Source: a virus
Strand: one strand, 5' to 3'
DNA length: 44,178 nt
IMG/VR virus record: IMGVR_UViG_3300035670_000422
Location: 1 to 44,178 of that record
Notes under the pieces: generated by a model
What the model was told of the DNA's origin: nothing
The model's database searches: none
What the model saw: only the letters and a program-made list of their open reading frames with translations
Shown here: positions 36,341 to 42,848 of the stretch, one piece after another
Layout of the letters: each line of letters begins with the position of its first letter
Numbering within the stretch: position 1 is the stretch's first letter
Translations under genes and position numbers: made by a program

Positions 36341-36823
36341 TTAGGCGCTGATAGATGCGCTTTCTTTTTTCGGTTTCGCCGGCCCACTCTTTTTCCCAGT
36401 GGTAGCGGGCGATGGCTTTTCCACAGTTTCTGCCAGATCAGCCTTGCCTTCTGCCGCTAACTCGCTGGCCTTGGAGATGACCCACATGAAGAATTCAATG
36501 TTGCCGGAGAGCAGTTCTGTCGCCACTTCATTGCTGAATGCGACCTTGTTGCCGTCTTCGTCCACCACGCCATCCCAATCCTGCACGATGAACTGAGCAA
36601 GGATCATGCAATGGCTTTCGTGAGCGCTTTTTTCGCCCTCAACCAGTCCAATTTGCCCCTGCTCAAACTTCGCATCGTTTCGGTTGATGCGGCGCTGAGC
36701 GCGCTCTAAAACTGTTTGATAGCCGGGGTTGTTAATCCCAATGAGCTGGACCTTTGTTTCTTCATCGAATTCGAACCACTTTGCTTCGGTGTTAAGCGGT
36801 TGTTTTCTCAGTTTAAGAGCCAT
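36341..36823 (-). CDS. tail assembly chaperone (gpG-like), 160 aa
   Basis: These proteins hold the tape measure while the tail tube assembles on it. The product MALKLRKQPLNTEAKWFEFD, then VQLIGINNPGYQTVLERAQR, ESHCMILAQFIVQDWDGVVD, FSNEVATELLSGNIEFFMWV, has the strand-then-helix order typical of siphophage tail chaperones. It ends in a basic, Lys-rich tail containing GGGAAAAAG and CCGAAAAAAG runs where frameshifting could occur. It lies between the tail tube gene and the tape measure. Confidence 0.7.
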   Translation of the reverse strand: MALKLRKQPLNTEAKWFEFDEETKVQLIGINNPGYQTVLERAQRRINRNDAKFEQGQIGLVEGEKSAHESHCMILAQFIVQDWDGVVDEDGNKVAFSNEVATELLSGNIEFFMWVISKASELAAEGKADLAETVEKPSPATTGKKSGPAKPKKESASISA

Positions 36824-36846
36824 TGGTAAATCCTCTACGCCACGCC

Positions 36847-36886
36847 AAAAAGGACTGCCCCGGCTGGCGTAATCGCCGGGGCAGTC
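36847..36886 (-). terminator. strong terminator between tail tube and chaperone genes
   Basis: GACTGCCCCGGC (36886-36875 read on the minus strand) and GCCGGGGCAGTC form a 12-bp perfect stem with a 10-base loop, followed by CTTTTT. It is the strongest hairpin in the late region and probably keeps chaperone levels well below tail tube levels. Confidence 0.8.
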
Positions 36887-36901
36887 AAAGGGTTGGATCG
36901 G

Positions 36902-38062
36902 TTACGCGGTAACGGTGATGGTCGATGTCGACGTTTTGGTGCCGTCGGCGGTGCTGGTTGCGGTGATAACGGAGGTGCCAGCCGACACCGCAGTGACGAG
37001 GCCGGAGCTGCTGACCGTTGCAACAGAAGGTGTTGCGCTGGACCAAGTGACGGTCTGGGTCGAGCCGGAAGGCAGAACGGTCGGAGTCAGTTGGCGGGTT
37101 GCGCCGATGACAACGCTTGCAGTCGTTGGAGCCACAGCAACCGATGCCACTGCATCAGCAGGCGTGCGGGTGATGGTTGGTGCCAGCTTCGAGACGGTGT
37201 AGTTCAGCGTCACCTCAATCAGCTCACGCTTGCCGCCGTTCGGCAGATCGCCATCGATCTCCAGCGCCGGGAAGTCGAACGTGTATTCGTTGCCCAGGCT
37301 GTCGGTGATCGGGAACGAAACCGCAATCGGCGCACGGGTGAACTGATTTTTCCAGAGCTGCCACGCGCGCTGAGACCAGGCCAGGGTGATGCTGCCGGTG
37401 ATGGCCGCTTCGGTGGCGATGTGAGCGCCAGGGCCGAGCTTGCCGTTACCCAGGCAGCGTTGAGTTTGCAGGCTGTTGTCCAGGTTGATCGACATGGCTG
37501 ATACGCACGCAACGCCTTCCAGCGAGGCACCATCAACCAGCAGAGTGCCAACGTTGATGTTCGACATGAACGGTGTAGCAGTCGGCGGGTTGATCGCGGT
37601 GACCGTGTTGCTGTCGCCGTCCGCGTAGTCCAGGCCCATCATGGTGAACGTGGCGGTGATCTTGCCGTCAGACGGGATGTCCAGGGCGAAGGTCGACACA
37701 TGCATACCCTTAAACAGGGTGAACACGTTCACATCGCTGTAGTTCTTGGCGACGGTGAAGGTGTGCCGGGTATCGCCGACGGTCAGGACGTTGCCGGTCC
37801 AGGTGCCATAGAAGGCAGCCTCGAACAGCTTGTCGAACGTGCCATACGACAGCTCGGCAGTCAGGTCGCCTTGAATGTCAGTGCTGGTGGCCACCGAACC
37901 TTGGCTTACGCGCGAGTCAGTGATCTCGTCGCTTGCCTGGGTGTTGACGGTAGGTGACAGGGTGTTGCCGGTCAGTCGAAGCGTGTCGAATGTGCCGGTT
38001 GGGGTTACGCCGGGTGTTACCTCGGCAATCAGGTAACTCGTGACTTTGGCGCCTGAGCTCAT
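36902..38062 (-). CDS. major tail (tube) protein with C-terminal Ig-like domain
   Basis: The product (386 aa from ATG 38062, AGGTGG upstream) is the building block of the tail tube. Residues 1 to about 305 are beta-rich (MSSGAKVTSYLIAEVTPGVT, LTGNTLSPTVNTQASDEITD, TFDKLFEAAFYGTWTGN, EYTFDFPALEIDGDLPNGGK), as in the phage_tail_tube family. Residues about 310-386 form a BIG2-type Ig-like domain (TVLPSGSTQTVTWSSATPSV, ATVSSSGLVTAVSAGTSVIT). Such domains decorate virions and bind surface glycans weakly. Here the domain is fused in frame, so every subunit should carry it. Confidence 0.85.
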   Translation of the reverse strand: MSSGAKVTSYLIAEVTPGVTPTGTFDTLRLTGNTLSPTVNTQASDEITDSRVSQGSVATSTDIQGDLTAELSYGTFDKLFEAAFYGTWTGNVLTVGDTRHTFTVAKNYSDVNVFTLFKGMHVSTFALDIPSDGKITATFTMMGLDYADGDSNTVTAINPPTATPFMSNINVGTLLVDGASLEGVACVSAMSINLDNSLQTQRCLGNGKLGPGAHIATEAAITGSITLAWSQRAWQLWKNQFTRAPIAVSFPITDSLGNEYTFDFPALEIDGDLPNGGKRELIEVTLNYTVSKLAPTITRTPADAVASVAVAPTTASVVIGATRQLTPTVLPSGSTQTVTWSSATPSVATVSSSGLVTAVSAGTSVITATSTADGTKTSTSTITVTA

Positions 38063-38085
38063 TTTTTCCACCTTTCTGTGGGCAT

Positions 38086-38108
38086 AAAAAAACCCGCACA
38101 TGGCGGGT
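38086..38108 (-). terminator. terminator upstream of the tail tube gene
   Basis: ACCCGC and GCGGGT form a 6-bp stem with a 5-base loop, followed by TTTTTTT then ATGCCC on the minus strand. It lies between the tail terminator gene and the tail tube gene. Confidence 0.7.
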
Positions 38109-38126
38109 GGGATTGGTCTTGCTAGG

Positions 38127-38522
38127 TCAGCCGGCGCGGAACCGGATGTTCACGTTGATCTGATAGAAGCCTTCGAACTCGCCAGCAATGATCTGGCTGC
38201 CCTCGATGCACTCAAGGTCACCGGACGACCAGTACGCGAAGTGGGCTATCAGTGCATCGGTCAGGTCGTTGATGGCCTTGGTTCCGGTGCGCACCCGGGC
38301 GAAGCACTGAATGGTGATCAGTCCAGGCCTGCGGGTGTGTGGCTTGTCTGCCATGCCTGCCATGAAGGCTGTTGCGTGCTGAATGACCAGTCGGCACCAG
38401 AGGCCAGCGGCTGGAGTGGCAAACACCTCTGGCTGGTTCTGGTGATCTATTCGTTCTTGCGCGATGCCGGTAAAGGTCGCCATGCGAGACTTGACCGCCA
38501 GCCTGATTTGCTCGTAGGTCAT
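38127..38522 (-). CDS. tail terminator protein (gpU / DUF4128-like)
   Basis: It caps the finished tail tube and joins it to the head. The 131-aa product MTYEQIRLAVKSRMATFTGI, then FATPAAGLWCRLVIQHATAF, PGLITIQCFARVRTGTKAIN and YQINVNIRFRAG, shows the helix-strand order of DUF4128/gpU proteins. It lies directly before the tail tube gene, the usual place, and overlaps the upstream stop by four bases. Confidence 0.75.
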   Translation of the reverse strand: MTYEQIRLAVKSRMATFTGIAQERIDHQNQPEVFATPAAGLWCRLVIQHATAFMAGMADKPHTRRPGLITIQCFARVRTGTKAINDLTDALIAHFAYWSSGDLECIEGSQIIAGEFEGFYQINVNIRFRAG

Positions 38523-38944
38523 TCTCGGTAGGCCTCGGACACGCCAACAAAGGCAAGTTCATAAACCCCGCTCGGTGCCTGGGTCGAATGCCCAAGCTCG
38601 ATGCGCTCGGCATAGGGCAGGTTCGTCTGGATGAATACCTGCGTGTAGGGCTCAAGGCCAGACAGCACAGCCATGCCGCGATTGATCGTGTCTGCGCCAC
38701 CCGGGTCGACGGTGTTGGTGACGGTGTAAACGGGACTTCCGATGCTAACGATGTGGCTGCCGCGAAACCTACCGCCGACGTAGCCAGGCGGTGGCGGGTT
38801 CTTCCAGAGCGAAGGGTTGCCAACCGGGGAGCGCAGTACTACTTCATTCAGCAGTGCCATGGTGATGACCCGGACGCGCTTGACCACTTCCTCATCGATT
38901 AGGTCAGCGAATGCCGTAGGGGGGATGCTCCAGCCGTTCGCCAT
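38519..38944 (-). CDS. tail completion / neck protein (HK97 gp10-like position)
   Basis: The 141-aa product begins MANGWSIPPTAFADLIDEEV and has VRVITMALLNEVVLRSPVGN, GYVGGRFRGSHIVSIGSPVY and EPYTQVFIQTNLPYAERIEL. Helix, then a PVGNPxLWKNPPPPGYVGG loop and strands, is common in HK97-gp10-type neck proteins of Pseudomonas phages as I recall. It overlaps both neighbours. The assignment rests on position and this pattern. Confidence 0.65.
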   Translation of the reverse strand: MANGWSIPPTAFADLIDEEVVKRVRVITMALLNEVVLRSPVGNPSLWKNPPPPGYVGGRFRGSHIVSIGSPVYTVTNTVDPGGADTINRGMAVLSGLEPYTQVFIQTNLPYAERIELGHSTQAPSGVYELAFVGVSEAYRE

Positions 38945-39303
38945 CAGACTTTCCTCAACTGGATCTCGTAATGGGCGATTGCCGGGTCGGTCTGGACGTT
39001 GATCACGTCGAAACCGTTGATCTTGTGGCCGATATCCGGTGTTCCACCGATTGTTTCGTTGGTCAGGGCGATCAGCAGTTGGTCAGTGGCCCGGATGTTG
39101 ACGCCGTCAACCTGGGCAATCTTGAAGGCGTCGAACACGCCCCGGCCGGCATAGGCAATGACCACCGGCGGGCCGGATACTTCTGTGACCGGATCCCATG
39201 TGCCGGGAAGCGTCACGCCACCAGTGAACGGCTGCACAGCGTCCGCCAGATCAGTGTCGAAGGCCTCGGCCAAGTCGGTCTGGATGTCTTCGCGTAAGCC
39301 CAT
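38944..39303 (-). CDS. head-tail joining protein (stopper-like), 119 aa
   Basis: The product begins MGLREDIQTDLAEAFDTDLA and has beta strands with VTLPGTWDPVTEVSGPPVVI, VDGVNIRATDQLLIALTNET and INGFDVINVQTDPAIAHYEI. Short beta-barrel proteins with a D-Q-L-L-I-A-L core at this place are head-closure or stopper proteins. It starts three bases before the end of the upstream gene's spacer and shares one base with the next start. Confidence 0.6.
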   Translation of the reverse strand: MGLREDIQTDLAEAFDTDLADAVQPFTGGVTLPGTWDPVTEVSGPPVVIAYAGRGVFDAFKIAQVDGVNIRATDQLLIALTNETIGGTPDIGHKINGFDVINVQTDPAIAHYEIQLRKV

Positions 39304-39306
39304 GGG

Positions 39307-39696
39307 TCACCTGTAGACGTTGAAGCTGAACGAACTCGCGCGCCACTGACCAAGAAGGCCCAGCGCGAACTGCACACCGTCAGGCAGCGAGGTCGATTTG
39401 CTCGAATCGATCGACGCGAACGTTTTGCTGGTAGTGACTGATCCGGCCTTGACCGTCTTTGCCTCCAGCGAACCCTCGGTGTGTTGCTGGTACAGCTTTC
39501 CCTGTGAAGCGACGACGGCCAGTTCGGCGGCGGCCTGCTTCACCTCATCGGGAATGGCATCCATGTCGACGCCGACCAAGTTGAGCGAGGTCAGATAGGC
39601 ATTGGCCTGCAAGACCGCGCGCGCCTTCTTGTCCTCGGTGGTCCATGTCGCGCCGAGGATGGCGTCTACGTCCGCCACGGTGATGTAGGTTGCCAT
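39307..39696 (-). CDS. head-tail connector (DnaT_2-like), 129 aa
   Basis: ATG 39696 has GGAGG about 5 bases upstream. The product MATYITVADVDAILGATWTT, then RAVLQANAYLTSLNLVGVDM, DAIPDEVKQAAAELAVVASQ, matches the family often annotated as DnaT-like ssDNA-binding. In phage head operons this family fits the helical gp6-type connector better. I call it a connector from position. The longer upstream frame is shadow of the 39737 gene. Confidence 0.65.
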   Translation of the reverse strand: MATYITVADVDAILGATWTTEDKKARAVLQANAYLTSLNLVGVDMDAIPDEVKQAAAELAVVASQGKLYQQHTEGSLEAKTVKAGSVTTSKTFASIDSSKSTSLPDGVQFALGLLGQWRASSFSFNVYR

Positions 39697-39736
39697 CTGG
39701 CCTCCGCTTGAATGAGTGGGGCCGGAGCCCCGGGTG

Positions 39737-39943
39737 TTACTTGGACTTCGCTTTCGCGGCTTCGGTTTTTTCGCCGCCACCGTTGTTTCGAGCCGCAGAT
39801 TCGTCCGAATCCGTCCTCGCGGAATCAACACCACCGGTCTCGCCCACGGTCTGAGGGCCGACGGTGACATTGCCCTCGGTACCGGCAAAGCCCCACCGGG
39901 CCTTGAGGTTCGGGTCGATGTGATTGTCTTTTTGAACGGGCAT
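39737..39943 (-). CDS. small hydrophilic structural-region protein, 68 aa
   Basis: GGAG lies about 8 bases before ATG 39943. The product MPVQKDNHIDPNLKARWGFA continues with a low-complexity acidic/basic tail (TDSDESAARNNGGGEKTEAA) and is probably disordered. It lies between the capsid and connector genes, where small decoration or assembly proteins are often encoded. No function can be read from it. Confidence 0.55.
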   Translation of the reverse strand: MPVQKDNHIDPNLKARWGFAGTEGNVTVGPQTVGETGGVDSARTDSDESAARNNGGGEKTEAAKAKSK

Positions 39944-39990
39944 GTCGTGTCTCCTTCAATTGCCCAGCCCCCGGAGGGGCCAGGCAGCAA

Positions 39991-41013
39991 TTACGCCGCA
40001 GTTACGAGCGAGGTGATGAATGCCATAGGCACCTGCTTGCGAGCGAACTTGCGCTCCCAGTTGGTGGCCAGGGCCAGGTCCGCCCAGTTCGCCGAGATCG
40101 GGCGAGTGGTGGTCGGGGTGCCGGTGATCGTCGCGCTGGTGAACGAGAAGCCCAGCGGGTGCACAACGAAGTTGCGACGAGTCCACAGAGTTTCGGTACC
40201 GCCACCGTTGCCGCGATCCGGAGCACGGTCGTATTCCAGGCCGTCTTCGCCTTCCGGCTGTGCCTCGGCGTAACCGATCGCACCAGGGCCGAAGATGATC
40301 GACAGGTACTTGGCAGTCGGCCCGGTGCCGATTACCGGCAGACCGTCATCCAGCACCACTCGCATGTTCTGGAAGCGGCCGAACTCAGGCACCTGATCAG
40401 CGATTGGAGTGAAGTCGATCTGGTTCTGGATCGAAAGCTCGGTGTGCACCGCCGAGTGCATGGCGATCACACTCAGGCCGCCGAGCTGGCCGCTGTAGTC
40501 GCCCATGGTGCCCTTGGCGCGAATCACCGCGGCCGGCCCGATGATGCCGCCGGCGTCCACGACCATGTCGCCACCGTTGGAGGCGATGTTGTCGTTGTAG
40601 ATGCCGACTGCGGTGGCGATGGTGCGGCGCTGGGCCACTCGCTGCCAGTAGGAGATCAGGCGGCCGGCCACGAACTCCAGCGGGTCTTGCTTGGTGATGT
40701 TCTTCACCAAGTTCATGCAGTTCCAGCCTTCGTTGAGGTACGCGGCGCGCGCCTGCATGGAAGCACTGGTGACCGACAGCGGTACCGCGATGTCGGTGTA
40801 CACGTCGTTCGAGTAGTTCGACTCGATGGACGCGTCCAGGTCAACCCACCACGGAATGGTGAAGGTGTTCGACGGGCTGGCCAGCAGGGTGGTCATGTCC
40901 GAGTTGGTGGTCAGGATGCCCGACTGGAAGAACGCAGTGCGCTCAACGGTGTTGACGGTGATGTAGTCGCGCAGCTCATCGCGGAACACGACGTCCGAGA
41001 GAATGGTTGGCAT
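39991..41013 (-). CDS. major capsid protein
   Basis: The 340-aa product forms the head shell. It begins MPTILSDVVFRDELRDYITV, has FFQSGILTTNSDMTTLLASP, FTIPWWVDLDASIESNYSND, RRTIATAVGIYNDNIASNGG, a central VIAMHSAVHTELSIQNQIDF and a C-terminal RRNFVVHPLGFSFTSATITG, the sequence pattern of the gp13-like branch of HK97-fold capsid proteins. It lies behind the scaffold gene with normal spacing. No N-terminal protease-processed delta domain is evident, so the separate scaffold should guide assembly. Confidence 0.85.
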   Translation of the reverse strand: MPTILSDVVFRDELRDYITVNTVERTAFFQSGILTTNSDMTTLLASPSNTFTIPWWVDLDASIESNYSNDVYTDIAVPLSVTSASMQARAAYLNEGWNCMNLVKNITKQDPLEFVAGRLISYWQRVAQRRTIATAVGIYNDNIASNGGDMVVDAGGIIGPAAVIRAKGTMGDYSGQLGGLSVIAMHSAVHTELSIQNQIDFTPIADQVPEFGRFQNMRVVLDDGLPVIGTGPTAKYLSIIFGPGAIGYAEAQPEGEDGLEYDRAPDRGNGGGTETLWTRRNFVVHPLGFSFTSATITGTPTTTRPISANWADLALATNWERKFARKQVPMAFITSLVTAA

Positions 41014-41027
41014 TGCTGAATTTCCTT

Positions 41028-41723
41028 TTACTTGGCCTCAGCAGCGGCTTTCATGCGCGCGTGCTCGGCGGGGTTGGTTCGGCGAAGCTCTACGCGCTCC
41101 ATGCCGGTCATTTGGTCCCACGTTTTGGTGGCCCCGCCACCCTTCCCCCCGGCAGCCCCGCCGCCGTTCGCTTGCGTGCCGCGCACCAATGCTGCGTAGC
41201 GCGGCGCTTGCTGGAATTCTTTTGCCAGGTCTTCGAGACTGGCGATGGTCAGGTTGCCGGCGGCATCCGTGACCTTCACCTGCCCGTCTACGATCTTCAG
41301 GCGGCGCTGGACGAACTCAGCAAGGATCTCGGCGTTCTCGCCGTCGGCGATGCTGTTGGAGACCTTCGAGGCTGCCGACGTCAGGTCGCGGCGCTCGATG
41401 CTGGCGGTCAGCTCGGCCAGGCGCGTACGCTCTTGCTCAAGGGCTTGTTGAGAGCTGGTGTACAGCTGCTCATATTCGCCGTTCGCTCGCTGCGATTCTT
41501 CTTGCAGGCGTCGCTGCTCCGCTTCGGCTGCGTCGCGCTTGCGCTTTTCTTCCTTCTTCTCGGTGAGTAGCGTTTCCACTTTGTTGCGCAAGCCTTCGAG
41601 ATCATCGCTGCCCGTAGGCAAGCCCTCAACGACGAGAACGAAGTCATCGCCCATTGCCTTGTAGAGCGCCTGCACAACCGCATCGAGCGCTTCGTATTCC
41701 GCCTTGCTGATCTTGTACTTCAT
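41028..41723 (-). CDS. capsid scaffolding-type protein, 231 aa
   Basis: ATG 41723 has GGGG about 6 bases upstream; the longer frame starts inside a terminator T-tract and is rejected. The product MKYKISKAEYEALDAVVQAL has an acidic front, a long coiled coil (about residues 60-130, LLTEKKEEKRKRDAAEAEQR), VQRRLKIVDGQVKVTDAAGN and a Gly-rich, basic C-terminal end (KTWDQMTGMERVELRRTNPA). Coiled coil plus basic C-terminal hook directly before the capsid gene is the scaffold layout. Confidence 0.75.
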   Translation of the reverse strand: MKYKISKAEYEALDAVVQALYKAMGDDFVLVVEGLPTGSDDLEGLRNKVETLLTEKKEEKRKRDAAEAEQRRLQEESQRANGEYEQLYTSSQQALEQERTRLAELTASIERRDLTSAASKVSNSIADGENAEILAEFVQRRLKIVDGQVKVTDAAGNLTIASLEDLAKEFQQAPRYAALVRGTQANGGGAAGGKGGGATKTWDQMTGMERVELRRTNPAEHARMKAAAEAK

Positions 41724-41765
41724 GTCATCCCCCGGATGATTTGCCGTTGGCTCAGCCTCAGGCAT

Positions 41766-41788
41766 AAAAAAACCGGCTCAAGGCCGGT
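41766..41788 (-). terminator. terminator between head morphogenesis and scaffold genes
   Basis: ACCGGC and GCCGGT form a 6-bp stem with a 5-base loop, followed by TTTTTTT then ATGCCTGAGG on the minus strand. It is the first of the internal late terminators met after the portal. Confidence 0.7.
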
Positions 41789-41804
41789 CGTTTGTGGTTC
41801 GTTG

Positions 41805-42848
41805 TCAGAGCCCTGCTCGCTCGAAAGCCAGCGGCTCAAGGTCTTTCAGTTGCTGAAGGGTCAGCGTCTTGCCGTTGTCATCCACGAACTTCTCCAGCGT
41901 CAGCTCTCCCTTGGTGAAGAGCGCGTAGCGGTTCGGGCCGAGGATGTCTCGCTGGAAGGCAGCAGGCTGGCGCGAGAGCCACTCCTGATAGCTCGTCTTG
42001 CTGGACACCAGCGTGACGCCGTCAGGGCCGATTGAGGGCCGTGTAGACCCAGGAATATCGCGGGCAAACTGATCTTTCAGCACGGGCAGCGCGCTCGATC
42101 GGCAATTCCAGTGGCCAGGCGGCTTGGGGTCTTCCCATCCGTAGATGTGCTGATCCCTCGCCTGACACATGGCGCTGGTCTTGCTATCGAGCGTGGATAT
42201 CCAGCGCCAGCCCTGCATGATGTCGTCGTTGGCCTTGAGCGTTTCCATGCGCGCCGTGCTGGCGACATGGTTGGTCATGGTGCGGACGAGCGACGAGGCC
42301 TGATCCTGATGCAACTGGTGGATGCTGGTAAGGCGACGGCCGATCTGCTGGCTTGTCTCGCCCAGGCTGGAACCGATCTGAATCTCGCCGATGATCTCGG
42401 CTGCCTTCTTGGTCCCGAACTGATCGAGCGCACCGCTGATGCTGATCCGCTGTACGCCTTTGCGAGCCTCCAGCAGCATTGGGTCAGCCAGTGCCGCCGC
42501 GCTCACCATCTCAGCCGATGGCACGTTGAACTGAACAACGGCCTTGATGACCTTGCCGAGCATCTTGCCGTTGAACTCAGCCTCGTAGACCGCGAATTCG
42601 CCAAGATCGAGCTGCGCCCTTCCCTTCATGTCGTCGTAGATACCCCGCAAATCGCCTTGGAGCGTTTCTATCTGCGAGGTGTACCGACGCGTGCCGTAGA
42701 CGCTCAGACCTGACGCCACGCGAGCCTTCGCCGTATTGATGGCCTTGCTGATGAATGACGCCACCCGCTTCAGGTTGCCGCCGGCGTATCGCTGGACGTA
42801 CACCTGGTGCCGGGTGGTGGCATCCGTCAGATAGCCCTCGCTACTCAT
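41805..42848 (-). CDS. phage head morphogenesis protein (SPP1 gp7 / Mu F family)
   Basis: The family binds the portal and is carried inside the head in small copy number. The 347-aa product has a helical N-terminal two thirds and the conserved C-terminal block: VASTARMETLKANDDIMQGW, RWISTLDSKTSAMCQARDQH and PPGHWNCRSSALPV near residues 215-265, with the Cys/His residues typical of the fold. It overlaps the portal gene end by eight bases and precedes the scaffold gene, as in SPP1-like head operons. Confidence 0.8.
   Translation of the reverse strand: MSSEGYLTDATTRHQVYVQRYAGGNLKRVASFISKAINTAKARVASGLSVYGTRRYTSQIETLQGDLRGIYDDMKGRAQLDLGEFAVYEAEFNGKMLGKVIKAVVQFNVPSAEMVSAAALADPMLLEARKGVQRISISGALDQFGTKKAAEIIGEIQIGSSLGETSQQIGRRLTSIHQLHQDQASSLVRTMTNHVASTARMETLKANDDIMQGWRWISTLDSKTSAMCQARDQHIYGWEDPKPPGHWNCRSSALPVLKDQFARDIPGSTRPSIGPDGVTLVSSKTSYQEWLSRQPAAFQRDILGPNRYALFTKGELTLEKFVDDNGKTLTLQQLKDLEPLAFERAGL

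Noticed and set aside
41724-41765. Longer scaffold start at the ATG in the terminator T-tract
   Set aside because: That ATG lies in TTTTTTTATGCC with no ribosome site, whereas ATG 41723 has GGGG at proper distance.
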